This document shows, piece after piece, positions 7,578 through 16,187 of a DNA stretch of 64,000 nt. Within the stretch, counting starts at the first letter, position 1, and every line of letters starts with the position of its first letter. The notes below the pieces were generated by a model. That model did no database searches, was not told the DNA's origin, and saw only the letters and a program-made list of their open reading frames with translations. The stretch spans positions 1 through 64,000 of the forward strand of contig NZ_JANURN010000006.1 in NCBI RefSeq assembly GCF_030249855.1. The letters run 5' to 3'. The stretch is from Helicobacter_B zhangjianzhongii. GTDB lineage: Bacteria; Campylobacterota; Campylobacteria; Campylobacterales; Helicobacteraceae. Made by a program: the position numbers and the translations under genes.

Positions 7578-9053
7578 CTAAGTGCTATTTGCTGTGAGGG
7601 CTGGGCTAGGGGCTAGCTGCTTTGCATAGCTGCTTATTGTGCTGTGTATTTGCTCTTGTATTTGTGTGATAGGAGCTATCAAGCCATAAGAGATCATATG
7701 CGAGAGTCGGTCGACCTCTTCTGGTTGGAAAAAGGATTGATCAAGTGCGCTGTGGGTTGCTGCATTAAAAAACTCTTCATAATTGCTAGCGATCTTATCT
7801 ACCACCTTGGCAAGCTCCTGTAAAAGCGCGTAGGCATTATCGCAAGCTTGCTGTGTGCTTGCCCTAGAATCTATAATACTTGCCAAAAAAGCAGCCAAAT
7901 CACTAAACCCAGAATCATCGCTTAATCGCTGCTTTTGGCAGGGCTTGCTATCGCTGCAGCTATCTTTGTAAGGGGAGAGAAAATGATCTTGTATCTCTTG
8001 TGTAGGGAGATTATCTCTGCCCTGTGTGGCGGCACTTAGATCGTGGCTTGCGATTAGGCAAGAGGCTTGCGAGAGCAGTGCCGGCAGTGTGTAGATACTC
8101 CTAGCTCCAGCATAGCTTTGCCCAAGGGAGTCTTTGAGCTTTTGTATCACTGCTTTTTCCTGTGGGCTTGTGCCATTGGCTATTGGCTTTAGTGTATTGG
8201 GGGTAGCAGATTTATCAAGCAGCACATAGACTTGTGATTGCTTATTTAGCCCTTGCTTGATCGCCTTTAGCGTGCTGTTTTTAATCGTATCGCTAACTAC
8301 GAGCAAAACACAATGCGCTTGCTGCAAGGCGCGTGCAGTCTCTTTGCTTAGATTCTTTTCATCTGTGAAGCTTGGTATATCGATAAGCTGCAGATTTTTG
8401 CCATTAAGCGTAGTGCTATATATGGCAGTCTCTTGTGTAGAATCTAGTGTGGTGCTTGCCCCATCGCAAATGCGCATAAGCTCAGGGAGTGCTACTCTTC
8501 TTGCTTGGGTGTATATGTCTATTTGCGCAGAGGCTAAGAGCGCGCGCTGTGTTCTGGCTTGCTTGCACGCTGTGTTTATGATGAGCTTTTTTGTTTTACT
8601 CAAGCCTAGAGATGACTTCATCTTCCCCCAGAATCTAGCGCATTCTAAAGTGTATTGCTGTGTAAGATTCTCAAGCTCTAGGCGAATGTCCTCTAGCTGT
8701 TTGCGCGCTTTTTGCATAAGTGCTTTCATCGCTTTTATACGCTCTTGCAAATGAGTGTATCTGCTGATAAATTGCTCTTGCTGCTTGCGCTTAGAGGGCT
8801 CTTTAAAGTGGATTCTAAGTGCTTCTAGTAGGGTGGCTTTAGCCTTATGGCTCTGGCTGCAAAGGGCGCAAAGAGCGATTGTAAAAATGTCTTTTTGCGT
8901 GGTTTGCTCTCTAGTTTGCTCACTCAAGGTGCTTACAAATGTGTCAAAGAGCCTTTTACTCTCTTGTAGCTTTTGTTTATCACACTCAAAAAGTAGCGGT
9001 GATAGTTCATTTACTTGCTTGTGGATAAAGTCAAAAATCTCTTTCTCACTCAT
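7578..9053 (-). CDS. Degenerate dynamin-like / GTPase-like protein without P-loop
   Basis: A 491-residue, mostly helical protein. A long coiled coil covers about residues 95-150. A GTPase-like core follows: LIDIPSFTDEKNLS near residue 225 resembles the DxPG switch II region of large GTPases, followed by the strand HCVLLVVSD. The place where a GxxxxGK[ST] loop should lie (about 165-195) shows none, so nucleotide binding is doubtful. No membrane segment is evident. AAGGAG sits five bases before the ATG. Together with the intact P-loop protein downstream it could form an active/inactive GTPase pair, as known for other defence-like GTPase systems; this is inference. Confidence 0.5.
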   Translation of the reverse strand: MSEKEIFDFIHKQVNELSPLLFECDKQKLQESKRLFDTFVSTLSEQTREQTTQKDIFTIALCALCSQSHKAKATLLEALRIHFKEPSKRKQQEQFISRYTHLQERIKAMKALMQKARKQLEDIRLELENLTQQYTLECARFWGKMKSSLGLSKTKKLIINTACKQARTQRALLASAQIDIYTQARRVALPELMRICDGASTTLDSTQETAIYSTTLNGKNLQLIDIPSFTDEKNLSKETARALQQAHCVLLVVSDTIKNSTLKAIKQGLNKQSQVYVLLDKSATPNTLKPIANGTSPQEKAVIQKLKDSLGQSYAGARSIYTLPALLSQASCLIASHDLSAATQGRDNLPTQEIQDHFLSPYKDSCSDSKPCQKQRLSDDSGFSDLAAFLASIIDSRASTQQACDNAYALLQELAKVVDKIASNYEEFFNAATHSALDQSFFQPEEVDRLSHMISYGLIAPITQIQEQIHSTISSYAKQLAPSPALTANST

Positions 9054-9232
9054 ATAGACTCCTTCTTATCAATATCTCTAAAATGGCAGTAGATAAAGCA
9101 CCCTTTAAAGCCTGCAAAAATCGCAGCTATAAAAAGTGGATTCTAGCTTGGCTCGCCATTATGCGTGGGGCAGTGGCTTATGATGTGGTGAAACTATCGC
9201 TAGAATCCACTTAGACAAAAGCTCAAGGAAGC

Positions 9233-10375
9233 TTAGAGAGTGAGTGCTGCGCTATCCCACGCTTCTATGCTGGATTCTAGCTTGGCTTTATCGCCATTAG
9301 ATTCTACTAGGAGCCTGCTATACTCTCTACCAATATCGTGCAGGATATAAGCATAAATCCCACTTTTCATAGCTCTTGGGGTTTGCTGGTGGATTTTTAT
9401 AGGCACTGGCATAAACCCAGATACACTAGAAATGTGAGTTTTTGGCTCATCATCTTTGTCATAATCTAGCCCGATTATGCGGTATTTATACGCCGCATCC
9501 TTTGCTAGCTTGCTAAGAGCGGTGCTAAAGTTCGCAGGCTCTATGCCAAAAACACTCTGCAAATGCTTCATCATACACACTTGCAGCGGCAGTGTCAGCC
9601 CTGTGTTGAAAAGCCATTGATGTCGCCACTTGGTATCGCTCAATTTGTCGTAGATGGGGCTAGGGATTATTGGGAATATGCAGCCCCCACCCCATACAAT
9701 TTGCTCCTTATCGCCGCTTAAGCTTGTGATCGCCGCTTCATAGAGCTTGATAAGCTCCTTTGCCATATCGCTTGGCGTGTTTTGCTCGCTCTCCGCTTCC
9801 TGTGTGGTCTCCCCACTCGACTTGCTTGCTTGTATAAATTGCGCAAAAGGCTTTGCCTTGCTTACGCGATCAAACATCTCCTGTCCTAGTGAAAGCACCT
9901 TTAGTAGCTCATCTTGGGTGGGGGAGAAGCTTTCAATATATGCATTTATCTCACGCATTTTTTGGAGCGATTCAGGCTTGTGTGGTGGGTTTAGCATACT
10001 AATCCAGCTTGGGCAGTCTGTATCGCTAGCGATTTTTTTGTCTATTTGACTCTCTTTGTTTGCTTGCTTTTCCCTGCTCCCTTTGTCCCCTTGCTCTAGC
10101 TTTTCCTTAAGCTCCAAAAACCCCCGCCCAAAGCTAAAGCCACTCATCGCATCGCAATATCGCATAAAAGGTGCTTCGACCTCTTCTATCAATCGCTCTT
10201 GTAAGAGCTTTTGCTCGGTGAACTTTGCAGCTCGCTCTCGCTCTTGTTGTGCGTATTCCTCTCTCTCCTCTCGCGCCCTTTTCTGCTCGCGCTCCTTAGA
10301 CTCTGTATAAAGCTTATACGCCCAATAGCCAAAGCCGCCGAAAGTCGCTATCGCGCCTACTTTTTTCCAATCCAT
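9233..10375 (-). CDS. Membrane-anchored coiled-coil protein, paralogue 1
   Basis: A 380-residue protein if started at the ATG preceded by AAGGAG; an upstream in-frame start has no such site. It has a short N-terminal hydrophobic segment (VGAIATFGGFGYWAYKLY), a highly charged coiled coil (about 25-60), then a conserved helical domain. LTLPLQVCMMKHLQSVFGIE near residue 265 is similar to LTGLQVYMILHINSIFGID in the DUF697-type GTPase at 44768, suggesting a DUF697-like part without its own GTPase domain. It is paralogous to 13995-14999, with near-identical nucleotide patches. Its promoter carries operator site 2. Confidence 0.55.
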   Translation of the reverse strand: MDWKKVGAIATFGGFGYWAYKLYTESKEREQKRAREEREEYAQQERERAAKFTEQKLLQERLIEEVEAPFMRYCDAMSGFSFGRGFLELKEKLEQGDKGSREKQANKESQIDKKIASDTDCPSWISMLNPPHKPESLQKMREINAYIESFSPTQDELLKVLSLGQEMFDRVSKAKPFAQFIQASKSSGETTQEAESEQNTPSDMAKELIKLYEAAITSLSGDKEQIVWGGGCIFPIIPSPIYDKLSDTKWRHQWLFNTGLTLPLQVCMMKHLQSVFGIEPANFSTALSKLAKDAAYKYRIIGLDYDKDDEPKTHISSVSGFMPVPIKIHQQTPRAMKSGIYAYILHDIGREYSRLLVESNGDKAKLESSIEAWDSAALTL

Positions 10376-10412
10376 TTGTTGCTCCTTGGTGTGTTCGCAT
10401 TTGCGTAGTGGC

Positions 10413-10444
10413 ATTGTATAAAAGGGCTATGACAGGTTGTGTCG
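10413..10444 (-). promoter_or_regulatory. Operator site 2 plus -10 box (upstream of paralogue 1)
   Basis: Palindrome TGACAGGTTGTGTCG at 10430-10444 lies 11 bases upstream of minus-strand TACAAT at 10413-10418. It carries one arm mismatch and one loop difference from site 3. Its position covers roughly -24 to -38, where a repressor could block or an activator replace the -35 contact. Confidence 0.6.
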
Positions 10445-10485
10445 TAAAATGACGGAAGTAAGTGTATTTCAGGTTTTTTGGTATT

Positions 10486-12003
10486 TTATCTCCTTATCAT
10501 CGCTCGCAAGTCTTTGCCCAAATACTCATCAACAGCTTCTATATCCATTTTGCCTACATTCCACCACGCATACACTTCTCTTAAGGCAAGTTGCCCAAAG
10601 TTTACCCAGCCTATGAGGTTGGTATGAAGCAAAAATTCAACCGGATTTGCCAGCGGACCACCGCTTCTTATAGTAGCATCGATTCCATCCATAGTGCATA
10701 ACACTCCGTGTCCTACAAGGAGCATTCTGCGAAGTTCTGGGACACTGCTATTTGGCATACATTCTTTCCATTCTCTGCCGTGATAAAATCGCTGCTTCAT
10801 CACATACATAAAGCGGATAATAAGTTCGGTAATAACCACAGGTATAGCCATAGTCAAGCCGTGCCTAAAGTCATAACCAGATTCAAAAACCTTGCTTGTA
10901 ACCACAGCAAAAGTCTCTTGATGCTTCTCTCCAAATCTCCCAAAATCACAAAGCTGAAAAAGATTATAAAAAGGTATAGAGATTCCACTGCCTCTGCCAT
11001 CAGCCCCACTAGATCCAGTCCAGTCAGAAGCTAGATGCCCAAACCAATTTGCAAACCCACAAAAGATCTTAGCAATAAAATTACCACCTTGTAATTCAAA
11101 ATTTTCTGTATCTATTGTGATAATTTCTCCATTACTTACAAATGTCGCTGTATTAGTAAATTGATTAAGAATAGAGAAAAAAAGTCCAATAATATCAGGC
11201 GAATGTCCTAGGCTTTTTAAGTGGTGATTTTTTGCGGACATATTGCAGACTTTGCCACCTGTATCAGCAGTATGACGATGATCATAATTAACTTTAAATT
11301 TTTTTTCCAAAAATCCTATCGCACTTTTTACTGAATTTTCTTTCCCTTCTTTTGGTTTCCAGCCGCATAATTTTGCAAATTTTTTTGTCGCATTGTTAGC
11401 CTGCTCATCTATCCAACCACCCAGCTTACTTTCTCCGGGCTTACCCACAAACAAAATATCCACCAAGCCACCAATAAGCCCACAAGCCCCAGCGATGAGA
11501 TAATCATATTTATCACACTGTGCGTTTTTTATACTAAATTCTTCTTTGATCCGCTTTTGTAGCTCGATTTGCTGAGTCTTGCTCATAAGGTTTTCAAATG
11601 GATCTTTGCTTAGGTCAATATGATTGCGTTTGGCATAATCATTAAATGAGTCAATATACTCTCCCCACGACATATTCTCATTAAACACCACGCTATCGAG
11701 CTCATCAATAGTATGTAGATCACTATGGATCTCTACTTGCATAGAATCTAGCTCTTTTTGCAAGGATATAAGGGCTTCTTGCTCTTGATTTGAGTCCATT
11801 TCTGCCATATTAGGATCTATATCTGCAAGAAGGGCTTCCATATCACTCATAAGAGAATCTAGCTTTTGTCTATTTTGTGCTTGTTCATTTTGCATTATAT
11901 CAAGCGATTGATGAAGCTCTGTAAGCTTACCTTGTGCTTTACTTATTTGATGCTTTTGGGTAATAAGGGCGTTGCCCTCATCTTTTAGGCGATCTTTATT
12001 CAT
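10486..12003 (-). CDS. Conserved membrane-associated protein of unknown function
   Basis: A 505-residue protein. The N-terminal 110 residues form a long coiled coil; a hydrophobic glycine-rich stretch YLIAGACGLIGGLVDILF lies near residue 170. The C-terminal two thirds are rich in W, H and G, with NHHLKSLGHSPDIIG near residue 260 and NWFGHLASDWTGSSGADG near 315, which I recall from uncharacterised proteins in other bacteria. The clustered histidines and aspartates could bind metal, but no enzyme class is recognised. The gene lies 12 bases after 12016-13668 and is surely co-transcribed. Codon use is more A/T-rich than in its neighbours, suggesting separate ancestry of this pair. Confidence 0.5.
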   Translation of the reverse strand: MNKDRLKDEGNALITQKHQISKAQGKLTELHQSLDIMQNEQAQNRQKLDSLMSDMEALLADIDPNMAEMDSNQEQEALISLQKELDSMQVEIHSDLHTIDELDSVVFNENMSWGEYIDSFNDYAKRNHIDLSKDPFENLMSKTQQIELQKRIKEEFSIKNAQCDKYDYLIAGACGLIGGLVDILFVGKPGESKLGGWIDEQANNATKKFAKLCGWKPKEGKENSVKSAIGFLEKKFKVNYDHRHTADTGGKVCNMSAKNHHLKSLGHSPDIIGLFFSILNQFTNTATFVSNGEIITIDTENFELQGGNFIAKIFCGFANWFGHLASDWTGSSGADGRGSGISIPFYNLFQLCDFGRFGEKHQETFAVVTSKVFESGYDFRHGLTMAIPVVITELIIRFMYVMKQRFYHGREWKECMPNSSVPELRRMLLVGHGVLCTMDGIDATIRSGGPLANPVEFLLHTNLIGWVNFGQLALREVYAWWNVGKMDIEAVDEYLGKDLRAMIRR

Positions 12004-12015
12004 TGTTATCTCTAT

Positions 12016-13668
12016 TTATTTTTTACCCAACAAACTACCAATAGCACTTTTGGCATTATTTGTCGCACTAAAATATCCTATACCCTGTAGAATATCGCCC
12101 AATTTTTCTAGTGTATCTGTGGAAAGATTTCTTTTTCTTACAAGCTGTTGTGTTCCATTTTGCTCTTTTTCTTCATAGCAAGAAGTTATAAAGGCATATA
12201 TTTCTTTTTTAGTAGGCTCATTAGCAAGAGATTTAATGCGAGAAATATCAAGTGTTTGTGGGCATTGCAAAGCTGCTTCCATATTGGCACATTGATTTGA
12301 CTTGCTATTCATTTGTTTCATTGCTCCCTGCAATTTAGACAAGATCTTGGAGAGTTTTTCTATATCGTCTCTATCATCTTTATGACGCACTATCGCATCA
12401 TTGAGCTTTTTAACGATAACATTTATATCCCCAATCATAAGCGAAATGCTTTTTTGTGTTTGCTTGATAACTTCGTGAAGCATAAGCTCTCTCGTTTTGT
12501 ATTTGCTTAACTCATTATTGCTTGTTAGGTATTTTACCCCTTGATATACACCTACACCGATTAAAACTGCTACACCAATGCCCGTCGCCATACTTGATAA
12601 CCCAAGCATACCGCCCATACCAAGAGAAGCCAGTCCTGAAGTCATACCAGCAGCTGAAAGCCCCATAACAGAGCCAGACAAATATATAGCTCCAATAGGT
12701 GCGCCAACGCTTGCTGCTTTTGCCGCAAGATCTTTTGCTGCCTGCTTAATTTTATCATCATCTACATTTTCATAAAGGATTTTAAAGTCATTTTCGACAG
12801 CTATTCTAGCAAGCTCCATCTTATCTGTAGATAGACCAAAAATTTCTTTATGTTTTTGTAAAAAATCAGGGTAGCTTACTTGTATTATAGAGCCTTCTTC
12901 TGTGCTAAGTGTCGTGCTTGCGTGGATACTAAATATATCTTTAACAAGTGAAATCATAATGGCTTCATAATGGGCTGCTTCCGCATTATCTTTTATAATA
13001 GTAAGCAAATCTTGCGTAGAGATTGCAGAGCTCCCAATCTCTGCTATATAACTTCTTAGTTCAAATCTCCCCTCATCATCAATACTAATTCTACCCATCA
13101 AAAACATAATCTCAGCCAATTCTTTTTCATCAATTTCACCATCATTATCAAAAGCCATATTGATCAGAATTTTTACATAAGCATTTTTTAACACACTAGG
13201 CATTTCTTCTAGTGGTTGCAATAAATTTACCTCTTTAAACTCACTACATTCCGCAATAAGTTTGTTTAAAAACAATTCCAAAGGCTTATAAATGGTAGGC
13301 CTAACATCGGTATCCTTTAGTTCTACTACTTCTTCGCCCTTAAAAATCTTAATGCCTTTACTTGTTCTCGTTTTATCTGCTTTGACTTGTTCTACTACTT
13401 CAAAATATTCCGCCTTGCTTATCTCCTTATATTCAATGCTTATAAGCGCACTGCTAGTTTTTATCAGCATTTTTTCACCTGTAAAAACTATCCCTTCTTT
13501 TGCAGAGCCAAAAAGCGTGCTATCATACAGCGCGATGATTGAACTCATAGAATCTTCACATTCAAAGGCTTTAATTGCATTGTTTAACTTCTTTTCGGGA
13601 ATATCCGGAGCAACCAAAATGTCCTCAATTACTTTGATATGCTCTTTAATAAAAATATTTGCATCCAT
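12016..13668 (-). CDS. TerB-like protein with glycine-rich hydrophobic segment
   Basis: A 550-residue protein. The N-terminal 140 residues look like a small regulatory domain with two strand-rich stretches. Residues about 150-250 are helical and acidic, with INMAFDNDGEIDEKELAEI resembling the TerB/tellurite-resistance fold. Residues about 325-400 are an alanine- and glycine-rich hydrophobic region (MGGMLGLSSMATGIGVAVLI) that could insert in a membrane as a hairpin. The C-terminus is charged and helical. AAGGAGACACA precedes the ATG, and the promoter has a T14 spacer. A membrane-perturbing effector or scaffold is a reasonable guess but is not shown. Confidence 0.5.
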   Translation of the reverse strand: MDANIFIKEHIKVIEDILVAPDIPEKKLNNAIKAFECEDSMSSIIALYDSTLFGSAKEGIVFTGEKMLIKTSSALISIEYKEISKAEYFEVVEQVKADKTRTSKGIKIFKGEEVVELKDTDVRPTIYKPLELFLNKLIAECSEFKEVNLLQPLEEMPSVLKNAYVKILINMAFDNDGEIDEKELAEIMFLMGRISIDDEGRFELRSYIAEIGSSAISTQDLLTIIKDNAEAAHYEAIMISLVKDIFSIHASTTLSTEEGSIIQVSYPDFLQKHKEIFGLSTDKMELARIAVENDFKILYENVDDDKIKQAAKDLAAKAASVGAPIGAIYLSGSVMGLSAAGMTSGLASLGMGGMLGLSSMATGIGVAVLIGVGVYQGVKYLTSNNELSKYKTRELMLHEVIKQTQKSISLMIGDINVIVKKLNDAIVRHKDDRDDIEKLSKILSKLQGAMKQMNSKSNQCANMEAALQCPQTLDISRIKSLANEPTKKEIYAFITSCYEEKEQNGTQQLVRKRNLSTDTLEKLGDILQGIGYFSATNNAKSAIGSLLGKK

Positions 13669-13994
13669 TGTGTCTCCTTGCTAAAGTGAAGTTTGCTTAT
13701 GTTGAAAGCGAGATAGCATTAAATCAAAAAAAAAAAAAACGAGCTTAAATTTAGGCAAATCACGCGCCAAGTGTCAAACGGAGATTCTAGTGAAAACGCG
13801 GATTCTAGGGTTTTGTTGTTTATGAATTACTAAAGAAGCTGCGGCTTCGCCTTGCTTTGCCACACCGCTAAAGCGGCTCACAATGACAGGGGGTAGGGCT
13901 TGCCTGGGGCTCGAGATGACAAGTAAAAAGGCATTGTTCCTAGAATCCGCTTTTTGCAAAAGTCAATGTCCAAACCAAGCAAGACCAAATCTGC
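13669..13994. promoter_or_regulatory. Intergenic region: T14 promoter and repeats
   Basis: The part nearest the gene at 12016-13668 holds its leader and the T14-spacer promoter (13720-13747). The rest (about 13780-13980) is repeat units: GCGGATTCTAGGG, ACTAAAGAAGCTGCGG, CACAATGACAG and TAGAATCCGC. No gene is seen. Confidence 0.65.
13720..13747 (-). promoter_or_regulatory. T14-spacer promoter B (upstream of the TerB-like gene)
   Basis: The minus strand reads TTAAGC, TCG, T14 (13726-13739), GA, TTTAAT: a 19-base spacer. The flanks are nearly identical to promoter A at 7.5 kb and promoter C at 46.0 kb, and the leader down to AAGGAGACACAATG is shared with promoter A. A difference of one T should shift promoter strength. 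Confidence 0.6.
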
Positions 13995-14999
13995 CTAAAG
14001 AGCTTCTATACTGGATTCTAGCTTCTCCCTATCCCCCTCGCACTCTTTCAATAGCTCGCCATATCGCTCGCCAATATCGCGCAGGATATGCCAATACACC
14101 CCACTTAGTGGCGACTCTGGGCTTTGGTGTGTGGGGAAGCGAAACAATGTAGTAAAGCTATATTGTATCTGTGTCTTCTCGCTATCTAGCCCAAGTATGC
14201 GGTATTTATACGCCGCGTCCTTTGCTAGCTTGCTTAGCGCGGTGGTGAAATTCGCAGGCTCTATGCCAAAAACACTCTGCAAATGCTTCATCATACACAC
14301 TTGCAGCGGCAGTGTCAGCCCTGTGTTAAAAAGCCATTGATGTCGCCACTGCGATATACAATCACTAGAGTCCCACAAATCATCTCTCTCATCGCCGCTT
14401 AGGCTTGTGATGACTGCGGCATAGAGACTGGTAAGCTCCTTTGCCATATCGCTTGGCGTGTTTTGCTCGCTCGCCGCTTCCTGTGTGGTCTCCCCACTCG
14501 ACTTGCTTGCTTGTATAAATTGCGCAAAAGGCTTCGCCTTGCTTACGCGATCAAACATCTCCTGCCCTAGTGCTAGCACCTTTAGTAGCTCATCGTGGGT
14601 GGGGGAGAAGTCTGTGATGTAGGCGTTGATTTCTTGCATTTTTTGCTCATCGCTAAGCGATGTTTCGCTAGTAGTAGAGTCGCTAAGATTTGCACTAGAA
14701 TCTACTTTTTCTTGCTTGCTTTTAAGCTTGGCTTGCAAATCTAAAAATCCTTTTCCAAAGCCAAACTCACCCATCTCTGCGCAATATCGCGCAAAGGGTG
14801 CTTCTATCTCTTCGATGATCCGCTCTTGCAAAAGCTCTTGTTTTGTCTCCTCTTTTGCGTGCTTTTTGGCTCTCTGCGCCCTTTTGAAGGCATACTCTTC
14901 TTTCTCCTCTTCCTTAGCGTTGTAGTATTTATACGCCAAATATCCCAAGCCACCTAGACCAGCTATGCCTAGCCCTACATTTTTCCAATTTACTTCCAT
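13995..14999 (-). CDS. Membrane-anchored coiled-coil protein, paralogue 2
   Basis: A 334-residue paralogue of the protein at 9233-10375: N-terminal hydrophobic segment VGLGIAGLGGLGYLAYKYY, charged coiled coil (about 22-50), then the same helical domain with LTLPLQVCMMKHLQSVFGIE near residue 225. Two patches are almost identical to the paralogue at DNA level (14251-14349 against 9531-9629, and about 14432-14560 against 9752-9880), while the ends differ, pointing to gene conversion. AAGGAG lies six bases before the ATG. The promoter contains the most perfect operator copy (site 3). Confidence 0.55.
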   Translation of the reverse strand: MEVNWKNVGLGIAGLGGLGYLAYKYYNAKEEEKEEYAFKRAQRAKKHAKEETKQELLQERIIEEIEAPFARYCAEMGEFGFGKGFLDLQAKLKSKQEKVDSSANLSDSTTSETSLSDEQKMQEINAYITDFSPTHDELLKVLALGQEMFDRVSKAKPFAQFIQASKSSGETTQEAASEQNTPSDMAKELTSLYAAVITSLSGDERDDLWDSSDCISQWRHQWLFNTGLTLPLQVCMMKHLQSVFGIEPANFTTALSKLAKDAAYKYRILGLDSEKTQIQYSFTTLFRFPTHQSPESPLSGVYWHILRDIGERYGELLKECEGDREKLESSIEAL

Positions 15000-15046
15000 T
15001 TACTACTCCTTGTAATGTCATCGCAGAGCAAACTCTGCGTGGTGGC

Positions 15047-15079
15047 ATTGTATAAAATGGCTATGACAGGTTTTGTCAT
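15047..15079 (-). promoter_or_regulatory. Operator site 3 plus -10 box (upstream of paralogue 2)
   Basis: Perfect palindrome ATGACA-GGTTT-TGTCAT at 15063-15079 (core 15064-15078), 11 bases from minus-strand TACAAT at 15047-15052. It is the best copy of the four. The WYL regulator gene ends about 30 bases away on the other side. Confidence 0.65.
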
Positions 15080-15107
15080 TTAGTGGAGAGGAGGGCTAGA
15101 ATCCACT

Positions 15108-16037
15108 TTAATAAGTAGTAGATAGATACTCTTGCAAGATTTGATTAAGCTGCTTTTGCAAATGCGCTGGCTCTAGGATTATGATAAAGGGCAAAAACAT
15201 TTTGGCTAGATTTAAGATCTCATCATCATAGCTATACTCGCAAGTGATATAAAAATGCGTGGCATCGTGGCTATCTAGGCGGATATTGGAGATGAAGGCT
15301 TTGCGCATAAAGTATTCTTTGGCGGTGTTTTGGATCTGTAAGGTGGCGGATTTGGCGTGGGGATTCACCCACTTTGCAGAGCTTTTTTCTACGATGGATT
15401 CTATCGCTGGGCTAGGTTTGAAGTGCGCTTCTTCTAGGCGCAAATGCTTGATATGAGTAAAGGTGAAGTGCTTTAGCGTGCCGCTCTCATCAGCGAGCAA
15501 ATACCATATACCATTATTATTAAGCAGGCGGTAGGGATTGGCTTGGCGGGGTGTGGATTTGTAGCTAAAGTGTATGGTGTGCTGCTTCAAAATCGCCCTA
15601 GCAAGCAGCATAAACATATCTTTATGCGCGGAAATATCTTCAAAGCCTTGATTTTTGATAGCAAAGGGGCTTGATTTGGAGGCTATCGGGGCGGGGTCTT
15701 TGCTGTGATTATCCCAATAATCTGGCAGCGGGATATGAAGCAAATCGCCGATAAATTTATCATCAAGACTGGGGAAAAGCCCCCAAATCCCACTCACTCT
15801 AGCAAACTCTCTAATATCCTTAAACCCAAGCTTGCCTAGGGACTCTGCTTGCAAAAAGCATTTGCCATCCTTGTCTTTTTGGATTGGCAGGAAGCCTAGC
15901 CGCTGGTTTATATCGCGCTGGATCGTGCGCAAATCGACATTAAATTCCTTAGCGCATTCTCTCATAGAGATATGCTCGCCATTTACAAGCGCGTGGAAAA
16001 TCCGCACGATCCGCATTGTCTTTGTATCATAGCTCAT
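15108..16037 (-). CDS. WYL-domain transcriptional regulator
   Basis: A 309-residue regulator if started at the ATG preceded by AGGAGG; an in-frame ATG ten codons upstream lacks that site. The N-terminus is a winged helix-turn-helix (ISMRECAKEFNVDLRTIQRDI, residues about 24-46), typical of YafY-type regulators. The WYL domain lies around 130-215, with the signature seen as NGIWYLLADE, and a WYL C-terminal extension follows. WYL regulators of this build (for example the BrxR and CapW families) often control phage-defence operons through palindromic operators, and may sense a nucleic acid or nucleotide ligand. The position beside operator site 3 suggests it controls the TGACA-N5-TGTCA regulon; inference. 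Confidence 0.8.
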   Translation of the reverse strand: MSYDTKTMRIVRIFHALVNGEHISMRECAKEFNVDLRTIQRDINQRLGFLPIQKDKDGKCFLQAESLGKLGFKDIREFARVSGIWGLFPSLDDKFIGDLLHIPLPDYWDNHSKDPAPIASKSSPFAIKNQGFEDISAHKDMFMLLARAILKQHTIHFSYKSTPRQANPYRLLNNNGIWYLLADESGTLKHFTFTHIKHLRLEEAHFKPSPAIESIVEKSSAKWVNPHAKSATLQIQNTAKEYFMRKAFISNIRLDSHDATHFYITCEYSYDDEILNLAKMFLPFIIILEPAHLQKQLNQILQEYLSTTY

Positions 16038-16113
16038 TAGCGTCCTCCTGCCTAGATGAAGCGGCATTGTAGCACAGCCTGCACGCGTGAAAAACGAGTT
16101 TTACCAAAGATTT

Positions 16114-16127
16114 ACAGAAATATCTGT
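16114..16127. promoter_or_regulatory. Small palindrome between the WYL gene and the phnC remnant
   Basis: ACAGA-AATA-TCTGT, a perfect 5-base inverted repeat in the divergent gap of about 150 bases between the WYL regulator and the phnC-like remnant. It differs from the island operators and could be an autoregulatory site or belong to the lost plus-strand gene. The WYL gene also has a GGCATTGTA (TACAAT) -10 box at 16066-16071, but with no TGACA palindrome at the 11-base distance. Confidence 0.3.
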
Positions 16128-16187
16128 GTATTTTACATACGCTACGCATAATATCACCACAACTGCTTTAAGCTCATAAGGACAGCA

